A stretch of 64,000 nt of DNA from Actinoplanes campanulatus (GCF_014647795.1 NZ_BMPW01000004.1:310001-374000); one strand, 5' to 3'. Counted from the stretch's first letter, positions 6,717 through 15,564 are shown. Program-made: numbers and translations. The notes: a model not told the origin generated them from the sequence alone.

Positions 6717-8954
6717 TCAGAAGGAGTGCGTGCCCGCCGAGATCTCCACCTCGGGCCGTCCGTCCAGCGAGAGGACGCCGGTGACGCCGTCCGGGAGCGT
6801 CACGTCGACGGCGAGGTCGCCGTCCGGCCCGGTCCGCCAGGAGACCTCGATGCGGCCGTGCCGGGTTCGCAGACCGGCGCGGGCCCAGGTCAGGCCGCCG
6901 CCGGGCCGTGGCGCGATCGACACCCGTGAGTAGCCGGGCTCCAGTGGGGCGATGCCGCCGATGGTCCGGTGCATCCAGTCGGCGACCGCGCCGAGGGCGT
7001 AGTGGTTGAAGCTGGTCATCTCGCCCGGGTTGATCGTTCCGTCCGGGAGCATGGAGTCCCAGCGCTCCCAGATGGTGGTGGCGCCCATCGTCACCGGGTA
7101 GAGCCAGGACGGGCACTCCCGTTCCAGCAGCAGCCGGTAGGCCGCATCGAGATGTCCGGTGACGGTGAGCGCGTCGGTGATGTACGGCGTCCCCGCGAAC
7201 CCGGTCGACACCCGGTAACCGCTGTCCGCGACGAGTTCGGCCAGCCGCCGTCCCGCGAAGGACGTGTCGTCGAGCAGCCCGAAGACGATGGCGAGGGTGT
7301 AGACCGTCGTGCAGTCGGACCGCACGGTGCCGTCCGCGTCCACGTATTCGCTGGAGAACGCGATCCGGACCCGGGCGGCCAGTTCGGTGAACTCGGCGGC
7401 GTCGGCGTCGTGCCCGAGCAACGCGGCCGTCTCGGCGACCAGCGTCAGCGACCGGTAGTAGGCCGCGGTCGCCACCACGCCGGGGTCGGCCTTCGCCTTG
7501 GCCGGGGCGTCGGCCGGCGCGTCCGGGTCGAGCCAGTCACCGAACTGGAACGAGCCGTCCCACACTCCGGACGGCGACAGCAGGGTGCGGACGCGCCGGA
7601 CGTGTGCGGTCATCGACGCGTACTGTTTGGCCAGAATCGACCGGTCACCGTACGCCTGCCACAGCGTCCACGGCACCCACACCGCCGCGTCCGACCAGAA
7701 GGCGGTGCTGTCCGGGTCCGGGAAGTCGGGCGGCGCCGGCTGATACTTGAGCACGTCGGGGATGACGAACGGGACCAGGCCGTCGGCGGCCCGCTGCTCG
7801 GCGGCCAGGTCGGTGAGCCAGTCGCCGAGGAAGCCGCGCACGTCGTACAGGTAGGCGGCCGAAGGCGCGAACACCGCGATGTCGCCGGTCCAGCCGAGCC
7901 GTTCGTTGCGTTGCGGGCAGTCGGTCGGCAGATCGAGGAAGTTGCCCCTGGTGCTCCAGACGACGTTGCGGTGCAGCCGGTTGAGCAGTTCGTCGGAGCA
8001 GGCGAAGTCGCCGGTGCGCTCCAGCCGCGAGTGCACGACCACGGCCTCGACGTCCAGCGGCACATCGGCGGGCCAGCCGCTGACCTCCGCGTACCGGAAT
8101 CCGTGGAACGTCATGGTCGGCTCGAAGAGGTCGTCGCCGCCGCTGAGGATGAACCGGTCGGTGGCCTGCGCGTCGCGCAGCGGCCGCACGCCCAACTCGC
8201 CGTCCTCGAGGACCTCGGCGTGCCGGATCCGGATTTCCGAGCCGGCCGGCCCGCGCACCGTGAAACGCAGCCAGCCGACCAGGTTCTGGCCGAAATCGAT
8301 CAACATCCGCCCGGTGGGCGACTCCCAGACCTTCCGCGGCGGCACGCTCTCCTGCCTGCTCACCCATTCTCCGATGTACGGGGTGAGCACACCGTTGTCG
8401 AAATCGAGCACCCGCACCGGCAGGAACCACTCGGGCTCACCGTCCGGGACGAACCACTTGCCGGAGCGCCGCCGCGCGTCGATGGTCTGCCCGTCGTACA
8501 GGTCGTCGGCCAGGACGTCGGAGTTGCCGGCGGTCCAGGTCCCGTCGGTGACCACGACCTGCCGGTGCCCGTCCGTGAAGGTGATCTCGCACGCGGCGAT
8601 CACCCCGAGCCGGTCGCCGTACAAGGCGCTGCCGCCCATGAACCCGAGCCGTCCCCGGTACCAGCCGTTGCCGACCAGGACGGTCAGGACGGAGAGCGGT
8701 TTCCCGGCGATCAGTTCGGTGACGTCGTGGCTGAGGTAGCGCAGGCGGTGCTCGTACGAGGTCCAGCCGGGGCTGAGCACGTCCTCGCCGACCGGCCGCC
8801 CGCCGATCCGGGCCTCGTGGACGCCGAGGCTGCTGATCGTGAGGGTGGCCCGGGTGACGGCGCCGTGGCCGGTGTCCAGGGTGATCTCGGTGCGGAACAG
8901 GGGAGCGCTGCCCAGCTCGACGGCCGGGCTGATCATCCGCGCGGTGTGCAGCAT
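6717..8954 (-). CDS. GH78 alpha-L-rhamnosidase
   Basis: The 745-residue protein matches bacterial alpha-L-rhamnosidases: an N-terminal beta-sandwich pair, then an (alpha/alpha)6 barrel with the hallmark DCPQRNERLGWTGD, which holds acidic residues needed for catalysis, and a C-terminal beta-sandwich. No signal peptide is present, so it is probably cytoplasmic and cleaves imported rhamnosides. The start at 8954 is preferred because GAAAGG precedes it by about 7 nt; an in-frame ATG at 8969 is an alternative. It sits between the transporter permease genes and the GH3 gene in one operon. Confidence 0.9.
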   Translation of the reverse strand: MLHTARMISPAVELGSAPLFRTEITLDTGHGAVTRATLTISSLGVHEARIGGRPVGEDVLSPGWTSYEHRLRYLSHDVTELIAGKPLSVLTVLVGNGWYRGRLGFMGGSALYGDRLGVIAACEITFTDGHRQVVVTDGTWTAGNSDVLADDLYDGQTIDARRRSGKWFVPDGEPEWFLPVRVLDFDNGVLTPYIGEWVSRQESVPPRKVWESPTGRMLIDFGQNLVGWLRFTVRGPAGSEIRIRHAEVLEDGELGVRPLRDAQATDRFILSGGDDLFEPTMTFHGFRYAEVSGWPADVPLDVEAVVVHSRLERTGDFACSDELLNRLHRNVVWSTRGNFLDLPTDCPQRNERLGWTGDIAVFAPSAAYLYDVRGFLGDWLTDLAAEQRAADGLVPFVIPDVLKYQPAPPDFPDPDSTAFWSDAAVWVPWTLWQAYGDRSILAKQYASMTAHVRRVRTLLSPSGVWDGSFQFGDWLDPDAPADAPAKAKADPGVVATAAYYRSLTLVAETAALLGHDADAAEFTELAARVRIAFSSEYVDADGTVRSDCTTVYTLAIVFGLLDDTSFAGRRLAELVADSGYRVSTGFAGTPYITDALTVTGHLDAAYRLLLERECPSWLYPVTMGATTIWERWDSMLPDGTINPGEMTSFNHYALGAVADWMHRTIGGIAPLEPGYSRVSIAPRPGGGLTWARAGLRTRHGRIEVSWRTGPDGDLAVDVTLPDGVTGVLSLDGRPEVEISAGTHSF

Positions 8955-8974
8955 GGTGGAACCTTTCATCGACG

Positions 8975-9808
8975 TCAGCCCTTGACCGAGCCGGCGACCA
9001 TCCCGGAGACGATCTGGCGCTGGAAGATCATGAACATGATCAGCGGCGGCACTGTGACCAGCAGGATGTCCATGAAGAGCAGGTTGTAGGCGTTGGTGTA
9101 CTGGCCCTGGAAGTTGAAGAGGGTGAGCTGCACGGTGGCGTTCTCGTCGCCGGGCAGGAAGTAGAGCGGACTCGCGAAGTCGTTCCAGACGAACACCGAC
9201 TGCACCACCACGATCGTCACGATGATCGGGCGCAGCAGCGGGAACACGACGCGGAAGAACAGGCCGACCGGTCCGGCCCCGTCGATCGTGGCGGCCTCGT
9301 CCAGCTCCCGGGGGACGCTCGCGATGAACGCCTGGAACAGCAGCACGCAGAACGCCATGGCGTACGCGATCTCGACGAGGATCAGCCCCGGCATGGTCTT
9401 GAACAGGCCGGTCTGCTGCAACACCCAGATGGTCGGCACCACCGCCGGCGGGATGACCAGCCCGGAGAGGACCACCAGGTTCAGCCCGCTGGTCCAGCGT
9501 CCCTTGCGTCGTTGCAGGACGAACGCCGCCATCGCCGCCAGGACCACCACCACCGCGACGCTGGCCACGGTCAGGATCGTGCTGTTGATGAACGCGATGA
9601 TCAGCAGGTAGTCGCGGGCCTCGACGACCGCCCGGAGGTTCTGGACGAACGCCCACTCGGTCGGCCAGGAGAACTGCAGGAGAGCGGATTCCGTCTGGCT
9701 CTTCGCGGCGGTCAGCACGATGAAGGCGAACGGGATCAGGAAGACGACGGCGAACAGCACGATCGCCAGCGCGCTGAGCCAGTAGTTGGGCCGGGTCCGG
9801 GTGTTCAT
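8975..9808 (-). CDS. carbohydrate ABC transporter permease, MalG type
   Basis: The 277-residue protein has about six membrane segments and the EAA loop (PRELDEAATIDGAGPVGLFF) that docks the ATPase. It belongs to the CUT1 sugar importer family, MalG-like branch. Its ATG overlaps the stop codon of the partner permease (ATGA at 9805-9808), so the two are co-translated. No ATPase gene is in the operon. In actinomycetes such systems often use a shared MsiK-type ATPase encoded elsewhere, and I infer that here. Confidence 0.9.
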   Translation of the reverse strand: MNTRTRPNYWLSALAIVLFAVVFLIPFAFIVLTAAKSQTESALLQFSWPTEWAFVQNLRAVVEARDYLLIIAFINSTILTVASVAVVVVLAAMAAFVLQRRKGRWTSGLNLVVLSGLVIPPAVVPTIWVLQQTGLFKTMPGLILVEIAYAMAFCVLLFQAFIASVPRELDEAATIDGAGPVGLFFRVVFPLLRPIIVTIVVVQSVFVWNDFASPLYFLPGDENATVQLTLFNFQGQYTNAYNLLFMDILLVTVPPLIMFMIFQRQIVSGMVAGSVKG

Positions 9809-10731
9809 CGCGTGTCCTCGGAGCGGTTGAAGGACCAGAACAGTGGCAGCACGATCACGATGACCAGCAGGAACAGCACGACGTTCCCGGCCGTGGACAG
9901 CCCGTAGAAGCCGGCCTGGTACTGCTTGTAGACGACCGACGCCATCACGTCGGAGGTGAAACCCGGCCCGCCCTTGGTCATCGCCCAGATCAGGTCGAAC
10001 TTCCGCATCCCGCCGATCAGCGACAGGATGATCACCGAGACTCCTGCCGGCTTGGCCAGCGGCAGCGTGACGTGCCGGAACCGGTGCCACGGCCCGGCCC
10101 CGTCCACCTTGGCCGCCTCGAAGTACTCACCGGGGATGGACAGGATGCCGGCCATGTAGATGACGGTGGCCAGCCCGACACCCTGCCAGACGTCGACCAG
10201 CGCGACCGACAGCAGCGCCCAGTCCGGGTCCACCAGCCAGGCCGGCCCGGTGATCCCGATCAGGTCGAGCGCCTGGTTGATGACGCCCTTGGTGGGGTGC
10301 ATGAGCACCTGGAAGGTCAGGCCCACGCCGATCGTGCTGACCAGCACCGGGAAGAACGCCACCGACCGCATGAAGCCGCGCCCGAGGATCGGGCCGGTCA
10401 GCAGCACGGCCAGCGCCATGCCGAGCACCACCTTGAGCCCGGAGGTGACCGCGGCGTACACGATGGTGTGCCACAGCCCGGACGCCAGCGCCGGCTCCCG
10501 GAAGAACTGCACGTAGTTGTCGAGGCCGATGAACTCCTGGTCGAACAGGGTCCAGCGGGTGAGGCTGAAGTAGAACGCCATCACCGACGGCACCAGGAAG
10601 AAGATCGTGAAGATCAGGCCGCCGGGGATCAGGAACCAGTACGGGTAGGGGCTCTTCCGTGCTTTCGGGCGCCCGCCTCCCGGCTGATGGTCCAGCCGGG
10701 AAGCGGTTGCCGCCGGGGCGAAGGTGGTCAT
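9805..10731 (-). CDS. carbohydrate ABC transporter permease, MalF type
   Basis: The 308-residue protein has a basic N-terminus, six predicted membrane helices and an EAA loop (GEYFEAAKVDGAGPWHRFRH). It is the first permease of a CUT1 importer. The ATG at 10731 shares one base with the stop codon of the solute-binding protein gene, and its own stop overlaps the next permease gene by four bases. It forms the membrane channel with the 8975-9808 product. Confidence 0.9.
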   Translation of the reverse strand: MTTFAPAATASRLDHQPGGGRPKARKSPYPYWFLIPGGLIFTIFFLVPSVMAFYFSLTRWTLFDQEFIGLDNYVQFFREPALASGLWHTIVYAAVTSGLKVVLGMALAVLLTGPILGRGFMRSVAFFPVLVSTIGVGLTFQVLMHPTKGVINQALDLIGITGPAWLVDPDWALLSVALVDVWQGVGLATVIYMAGILSIPGEYFEAAKVDGAGPWHRFRHVTLPLAKPAGVSVIILSLIGGMRKFDLIWAMTKGGPGFTSDVMASVVYKQYQAGFYGLSTAGNVVLFLLVIVIVLPLFWSFNRSEDTR

Positions 10732-12038
10732 CACCAGCCCTTGATGCCGAGCTGCTGTGCCTGCTTCTTGACGTCCTCGTCGTAGAGCTTCGCGCCGTCG
10801 GTGGCGCCCCGGATGCCGGATCCGACCTCGACGGTGATCTGCTCCAGGGCCGGGCCCTTGATCGGCGAGAGGAACTCCAGCGCCGGGCTGGCGGCGCCGG
10901 CGTCCACGTACGCGCTCAGGTCCTTGACCGCGGGGGCCACCGCGTCGGGCAGCTTGCAGGTCTTGACCGCGAACGGGCCACCGACCGGCGCGGCGCTCGC
11001 GTTGGCCGCGCAGCCCTCGGGTGAGGCGATGAACGCCTGGAACCGCTTCGCGGCGGTCAGCCGGTCGCCCTCGGTGCTCTTCGGGATGTAGATGCCGGAC
11101 GGCTCCCACAGGGTGACGCCGTTCCTGCTCGCGTCGTCGCCGGGCAGCGCGAAGAAGCCGACGTCGTTCACATTGTCCGGGGCGGCCGTGTCGAGCGCCG
11201 GCACCCCGAAGGTGATCATCGGGTAGTGCCCGGCCTTGCCGACGGCGACCGCGTTCAGCCCCTCGTTGTACTTGGCGGAGGCGTAGTCGTCGTTCCAGTA
11301 ACCGGCCTTCTTCAGCTCCTCCAGGTGCTGGAAACCGGCCAGCGCCTGCGGCGTGGTGGCGAACTTGGCCTGGTTGTTCGTGTACTTCTCGGCGAAGTCC
11401 GGCTGCGCCGCCGCCACGTTGTGGAAGTCGGCCAGCACCAGGATCTGCGAGGTCCAGGTCTCGCTGTAGGTCTGCTCGACCGGCGCCACCCCGGCGGCCT
11501 TGATCTTCGCGTTGTTGGCCATGAACTCGGCCCAGGTCTTGGGCGTCTGGAGGCCGAGCCTGGTGTAGAGCGGCTTGTTGTAGAAGATGCCGCCGCCGAC
11601 GATGGCGCCCCACGGCGAGCCGTAGACGTCGGTGCCGGCGCTGACCACCTGCTTGAAGGTGGGGTCGAGGTTGCCGACCCAGGCCTCGCCGGTGACCGGC
11701 GTCAGGTTCGTCTGCGGTGCGATGGCCTGCAACAGCGAGCCCGAGTTGTATTCGAAGACGTCCGCCATGTCGCCGGTGGCGAGCCGGGTCTTGACGAGGT
11801 TGTCGCCCTCGCTGCCCTGCGGACGGGTGTCCAGCTTGACGTCGACGTCGGTGTTCCCGGCCTCGAACGCGGCGATGACCGCCTCGGCCACCTTGACGTT
11901 GGACGGGTCGTTGTTGGTGAGGAAGGTGATCTCGGTCTTGCCGCCGCCCTCGTCGTCGCTGGATCCCAGCGAGCCCGCGCTGCACGCGGACAGGGCGAGC
12001 GACAGCGTTCCGGCCGCCAGCGCCGTAACGAGTCGCAT
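10731..12038 (-). CDS. sugar-binding lipoprotein of the ABC importer
   Basis: The 435-residue protein has a lipoprotein signal peptide with lipobox LSAC (Cys at about residue 19), then a family 1 extracellular solute-binding fold (EITFLTNNDPSNVKVAEAVI, later WAEFMANNAKIKAAGVAPV). It would capture an oligosaccharide or glycoside at the outer face of the membrane. With a rhamnosidase in the operon, a rhamnose-containing glycoside is a reasonable guess. The start at 12038 has GGAGG six bases upstream. It is the first gene of the operon and faces the LacI gene. Confidence 0.9.
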   Translation of the reverse strand: MRLVTALAAGTLSLALSACSAGSLGSSDDEGGGKTEITFLTNNDPSNVKVAEAVIAAFEAGNTDVDVKLDTRPQGSEGDNLVKTRLATGDMADVFEYNSGSLLQAIAPQTNLTPVTGEAWVGNLDPTFKQVVSAGTDVYGSPWGAIVGGGIFYNKPLYTRLGLQTPKTWAEFMANNAKIKAAGVAPVEQTYSETWTSQILVLADFHNVAAAQPDFAEKYTNNQAKFATTPQALAGFQHLEELKKAGYWNDDYASAKYNEGLNAVAVGKAGHYPMITFGVPALDTAAPDNVNDVGFFALPGDDASRNGVTLWEPSGIYIPKSTEGDRLTAAKRFQAFIASPEGCAANASAAPVGGPFAVKTCKLPDAVAPAVKDLSAYVDAGAASPALEFLSPIKGPALEQITVEVGSGIRGATDGAKLYDEDVKKQAQQLGIKGW

Positions 12039-12064
12039 ATGAACCTCCGGTTTCCGGAATGTTT

Positions 12065-12112
12065 GTAGATCGGTCTTCACGTGGTGACAGCCGTCACGGT
12101 AGACCGATCTAC
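12065..12112. promoter_or_regulatory. paired LacI-type operators
   Basis: GTAGACCGATCTAC (12099-12112) is a near-perfect palindrome centred on CG, the form bound by LacI regulators. The related GTAGATCGGTCT (12065-12076) is its inverted partner, giving perfect 12-bp arms 22 bp apart. Between them lies another perfect inverted repeat, GTGAC-AGCC-GTCAC (12084-12097). The whole stretch lies upstream of the binding-protein gene and could bind one or two LacI dimers. Confidence 0.65.
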
Positions 12113-12135
12113 GTCGGCCACACAAGGGTCGGTCC

Positions 12136-12145
12136 GAAACGTTTC
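12136..12145. promoter_or_regulatory. LacI-like palindrome GAAACGTTTC
   Basis: This perfect 10-bp palindrome centred on CG matches the general LacI-family half-site pattern. It lies midway between the operator pair and the lacI-type gene. A separate perfect hairpin, CTGGGGAC-gcggcc-GTCCCCAG, follows at 12151-12172. Confidence 0.45.
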
Positions 12146-12176
12146 AAAATCTGGGGACGCGGCCGTCCCCAGGTTT

Positions 12177-12190
12177 GGAGACCGGTTTAC
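12177..12190 (+). promoter_or_regulatory. third operator-like site before the LacI gene
   Basis: GGAGACCGGTTTAC matches GTAGACCGATCTAC (12099-12112) at 11 of 14 positions and lies 11-24 bp upstream of the LacI gene start. Binding here would let the regulator repress its own gene. Confidence 0.45.
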
Positions 12191-12200
12191 AGTGAGGGAC

Positions 12201-13193
12201 ATGTCGATCAGGAAGGGCCGGTCGGTCACGATCAGCGACGTGGCCGAGGCCGCGGGCGTCTCGCGGGCCGCCGTGTCGAAGGTGCTGCGTAACGCGTACG
12301 GGGTGAGCCCCGGCATGCGCCAGCGTGTCGAGAGCACCATCGAGCAGCTCGGCTACCGGCCCAGCGTCGCGGCCCGGGCCCTGCGCGGTTCCAGTTACCG
12401 GCTCGGCCTGGAGATCCCGTACACCGGAGCCCGGTTCATGACCCAGATCGTCGAGGGCGCCAAGCGGGCGGTGGCCGGCACGCCGTACCAGATCATCCTG
12501 GCCCCGGCCGACGGCCCGGAGTACGACACCCTCGAATCGCTGGCCGACGGCCTCGTCGACGGCATCATCGCCATCTCGCCCCTGGTCGACCAGGCCTGGC
12601 TGGAGGATCTCGCCCGCCGCGTGCCGGTGGTCATGCTCGGCCGCCACGACACGCCGGCCGGCTACGACACCGTCACCGGCGACGACCACGCCGGCGCACG
12701 GGCCGTCATGGAGCACCTGCTGAGCCTCGGCCACCGCCGCATCGCCCACCTGACCGAGCCGGAGAACGTGACCACCCCCGGGTCCGGAACCCCGCACTCG
12801 GTCCGCCTGGAGGTCTACCGCGCCTGCATGGCCGAGGCCGGTCTGGCCGACCACATCCGGGTGGCCCGGCGGGACGTCAGCGGAGGCGACGCCGTCGCGG
12901 CCGCGGCCGCGCTGCTCGCCCTACCCGAGCCGCCGACCGCGATCTTCGCGGGCCACGACGACATGGCCGTCGACGCCCTGGCCGCCGTGGGCCGCACCGT
13001 GGCGGTGGCCGGCTACGACAACACCGACCTGGCCGCCCATCCGCTGATCGACCTCACCTCGGTCGACCAGGAGGGCGTGGAGATGGGCGCCCAGGCCGCG
13101 ACGATGCTGCTGGAGCGACTCCAGGGCCGGACCGAACCGCGCCATCACGTAGCCACCACGGAGCTGCGGATCCGTAGCTCAACAGCCTTGTAA
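12201..13193 (+). CDS. LacI family transcriptional regulator
   Basis: The 330-residue protein begins with a LacI helix-turn-helix (VTISDVAEAAGVSRAAVSKVLR) and hinge helix (RPSVAARALRGSS), followed by a periplasmic-binding-protein-like sensor domain (PPTAIFAGHDDMAVDALAAV, then VAGYDNTDLAAHPLIDLTSVDQ). It should release DNA when a sugar derived from the imported glycoside binds. The ATG at 12201 has GAGGG just upstream. It is divergent from the transporter-hydrolase operon, and the 162-bp gap is full of palindromes, so it very likely controls that operon and itself. Confidence 0.9.
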   Translation: MSIRKGRSVTISDVAEAAGVSRAAVSKVLRNAYGVSPGMRQRVESTIEQLGYRPSVAARALRGSSYRLGLEIPYTGARFMTQIVEGAKRAVAGTPYQIILAPADGPEYDTLESLADGLVDGIIAISPLVDQAWLEDLARRVPVVMLGRHDTPAGYDTVTGDDHAGARAVMEHLLSLGHRRIAHLTEPENVTTPGSGTPHSVRLEVYRACMAEAGLADHIRVARRDVSGGDAVAAAAALLALPEPPTAIFAGHDDMAVDALAAVGRTVAVAGYDNTDLAAHPLIDLTSVDQEGVEMGAQAATMLLERLQGRTEPRHHVATTELRIRSSTAL

Positions 13194-13202
13194 CATTCGC
13201 TA

Positions 13203-13246
13203 TTGACACTTGTAACTTTGTTAAGCATTCTCTGAGAGCGCTCTCT
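13203..13246 (+). promoter_or_regulatory. promoter and operator of the GH64 gene
   Basis: TTGACA (13203-13208) is a consensus -35, and a weak -10 CATTCT follows after 17 bp (13226-13231). A perfect palindrome, GAGAGCGCTCTC (13234-13245), covers the expected transcription start. It is very close to the TGGGAGCGCTCCCA box bound by CebR-type LacI regulators in streptomycetes, which suggests repression in the absence of a glucan-derived oligosaccharide. Confidence 0.6.
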
Positions 13247-13296
13247 GCGTTGCGGACGCTACGGCGTACGTCCCCCCGCACCTCCCAGGAGTCCTC

Positions 13297-15279
13297 ATGT
13301 CCCCACGTACCAAGATCCTGAGCGCTCTAGCGGCGCTGCTCACGGCGATACCCATCGGCGTGACGGCGGCGGCCCCGGCGGCGCAGGCGGTCGGCCCCGC
13401 CCTGCTGCCGTTCACCGTCACCAACAGCAGCGGCCGCGGCGACGCCACCTACCTCTACATGATCGGCGTCAACCTCAACACCGGACGGCTCGGCTACGTC
13501 AACGCGGGCGGCACGTTCAACAACTGGCCGGCCGGCTCGCTCCCGCCGTCGGCCGCCCCCGACGTCGCCATCGGCGGCCCGGGCAACGGCGGCAGCACCA
13601 CCATCCAGCTGCCGCGCAACTTCTCCGGCCGGCTCTACATGTCGCTCGGCCAGAAGCTGAAGTTCTTCCTCACCCCGGACGGCCTGGTCCAGCCCGCGCC
13701 GTGGGCGTCCGGCGACCCCAACCACGACATCCTCTTCGACTGGAGCGAGTTCACCTACAACGACTCCGGGCTGTGGCTCAACAGCTCGCAGGTGGACATG
13801 TTCGCCGTGCCGCACTCGGTCACCGTCTCCGGCTCCGACGGCACGAGGACCACCGGCGCCGTGGTCGCCAACGGACGGCAGAACATCATCGACCAGATCA
13901 AGGCGCAGCCCGGCTGGGCCAACACCGTGGTCACCCGCTCCGACGGCACCGTGCTGCGCGTGCTCGCACCCGGCAAGGCCGCCGACGCCGGACTGTTCAG
14001 CAGCACCTACCTCGACTCGTACATCAACTCCGCCTGGAACGCCTACACCGGGAAAACGCTTACCGTCGTACCGTTCGGCGACCAGCCCAACACCCGGTAC
14101 TTCGGCCGCACCTCCGGCAACACCATGGTCTTCACCAACAGCTCCGGCGCACAGGTAGCGTCGTTCAACAAGCCGACCAGCGCCCACGTCTGGGGCTGCG
14201 ACGGCAACCTCCACGCCCCCAACGACCTGGTCGTCGGCCCGATCGCCCGCACCCTCTGCGCGGCGCTCAACCGCGGCACGCTCGGCACGATCGACACCCA
14301 GCCCGGGGGTACGGCGTCCGACTTCTACAAGAGCAACCCCGCCAACCAGTACGCGCGGATCATCCACGCGAACATGGCCGACGGTAAGGCGTACGCCTTC
14401 GCCTTCGACGACGTGCAGGCCCAGGAGTCGCTGGTCTACTCCAGCAACCCCAGCTCCGCCGGGATCACGCTCTCCCCGTTCACCGGTGGTGGCGGTGGCG
14501 GCGGTTCGGCCACCGGCTACCGGGTGACCGGCCCCGGCGGCAAGTGCGTGGACGTCGCCGGCGACGACACCGGCGGCAACGGCACCGCCGTCCAGCTGTG
14601 GGACTGCCAGTCGGCCGCCAAGGACCAGTACTGGACCCTCAAGAACGGCACCCTGCAGACTCTGGGCCGCTGCCTCGACGTCGTCGGCAACGCCACCGCC
14701 GGCGGCAGCAAACTCCAGCTCTGGGACTGCAACGGCGTCGGCGGCCAGCAGTGGGTGACCCAGGCCGACGGCACCATCCGCAACCCGCAGTCCGGCCGGT
14801 GCGTCGACTCGCCCAACGCCAGCACCGCCAACGGCGCCCGCCTCCAGCTCTGGGACTGCAACACCTCCGCGGCGCAGAGGTTCGCCTACAACAACGGCGC
14901 CACCAACCTCGCCGCCCCCGGCGGCAAATGCGTCGACGTGGCCGGCAACGACACCGGTGGCGACGGCGCCGCCGTCCAGCTCTGGGACTGTCAGCTCACC
15001 GCCCGCGACCAGCACTGGTCCTGGACCGGCCAGTCGCTGACCACCCTCGGCATGTGCCTGGACATCGCCGGCGGCGGCACCGCCAACGGCGCCCAGCTCC
15101 AGCTGCACGACTGCACCGGCAACCCGGCCCAGACCTGGGTCCTGAACAGCAACGGCAGCATGAGCAACCCGCAGTCCGGCCGCTGCATCGACTCGCCCAG
15201 CGGCAGCACCGCCAACGGCGCCCGCCTGCAGATCTGGGACTGCAACGGCTCCGCCGCCCAGAAGTTCACCAAGGCCTGA
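13297..15279 (+). CDS. secreted GH64 beta-1,3-glucanase with two ricin-B lectin domains
   Basis: The 660-residue protein has a signal peptide (1-31, AQA-V). A GH64 thaumatin-like catalytic domain covers about 35-395; a conserved stretch reads DWSEFTYNDSGLWLNSSQVD and then MFAVPHSV. A Gly-rich linker follows, then two ricin-type beta-trefoils (about 408-530 and 535-659), each with three repeats ending QLWDC-like; the second trefoil has one QLHDC and one QIWDC. GH64 enzymes cut beta-1,3-glucan to oligosaccharides such as laminaripentaose, and the trefoils would hold the enzyme on fungal wall or plant glucan. The gene is monocistronic, with a palindromic operator upstream and a strong terminator downstream. 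Confidence 0.9.
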   Translation: MSPRTKILSALAALLTAIPIGVTAAAPAAQAVGPALLPFTVTNSSGRGDATYLYMIGVNLNTGRLGYVNAGGTFNNWPAGSLPPSAAPDVAIGGPGNGGSTTIQLPRNFSGRLYMSLGQKLKFFLTPDGLVQPAPWASGDPNHDILFDWSEFTYNDSGLWLNSSQVDMFAVPHSVTVSGSDGTRTTGAVVANGRQNIIDQIKAQPGWANTVVTRSDGTVLRVLAPGKAADAGLFSSTYLDSYINSAWNAYTGKTLTVVPFGDQPNTRYFGRTSGNTMVFTNSSGAQVASFNKPTSAHVWGCDGNLHAPNDLVVGPIARTLCAALNRGTLGTIDTQPGGTASDFYKSNPANQYARIIHANMADGKAYAFAFDDVQAQESLVYSSNPSSAGITLSPFTGGGGGGGSATGYRVTGPGGKCVDVAGDDTGGNGTAVQLWDCQSAAKDQYWTLKNGTLQTLGRCLDVVGNATAGGSKLQLWDCNGVGGQQWVTQADGTIRNPQSGRCVDSPNASTANGARLQLWDCNTSAAQRFAYNNGATNLAAPGGKCVDVAGNDTGGDGAAVQLWDCQLTARDQHWSWTGQSLTTLGMCLDIAGGGTANGAQLQLHDCTGNPAQTWVLNSNGSMSNPQSGRCIDSPSGSTANGARLQIWDCNGSAAQKFTKA

Positions 15280-15290
15280 CCCATCCGGGC

Positions 15291-15330
15291 GCCTCGCCGT
15301 GGATCGCGCTCTCCGGATCCACGGCGAGGC
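15291..15330 (+). terminator. terminator of the GH64 gene
   Basis: GCCTCGCCGTGGATC (15291-15305) and GATCCACGGCGAGGC (15316-15330) form a perfect 15-bp stem with a 10-nt loop, 12 bp after the stop codon. It is followed by AATTCCTTT, a partial T-rich tail. Confidence 0.9.
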
Positions 15331-15343
15331 AATTCCTTTCGGG

Positions 15344-15440
15344 TACGCGTGAACCCGTCCCGTTCTTTCAGGACAGTTCCGCCCTGCCGCGCGAGCCGGC
15401 TGCCCACTCCAGCCCGTGCCGCGCCCGCCGGGCTGAGATC
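15344..15440. repeat. dispersed intergenic repeat, copy 2
   Basis: This is the counterpart of 553-650, with the same orientation, conserved ends and nearly equal length. It lies 14 bp after the GH64 terminator. The area around it (15331-15564) has no gene. Confidence 0.6.
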
Positions 15441-15564
15441 GCCGGTCCAGCTCACCCCGCCCCACCGCCCCAAGACAGCCGTGAAGATCCAGCTGGCTCT
15501 CGGGGCCGTTTCGACCGCTCAGGGTCGGCCGGGGAGATCGTCGGCTCGTTCGTTCAGGGGATGG

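Noticed and set aside
8970-9656. Upstream extension of the rhamnosidase frame into the permease gene
   Set aside because: It reads the MalG-type permease in the wrong frame. The rhamnosidase family start fits 8954, with GAAAGG upstream.
13327-15465. 712-codon minus-strand frame opposite the GH64-ricin gene
   Set aside because: It is Val/Gly/Ala-rich antisense of a repeat-bearing GC-rich gene. The plus strand has signal peptide, GH64 and trefoil motifs.
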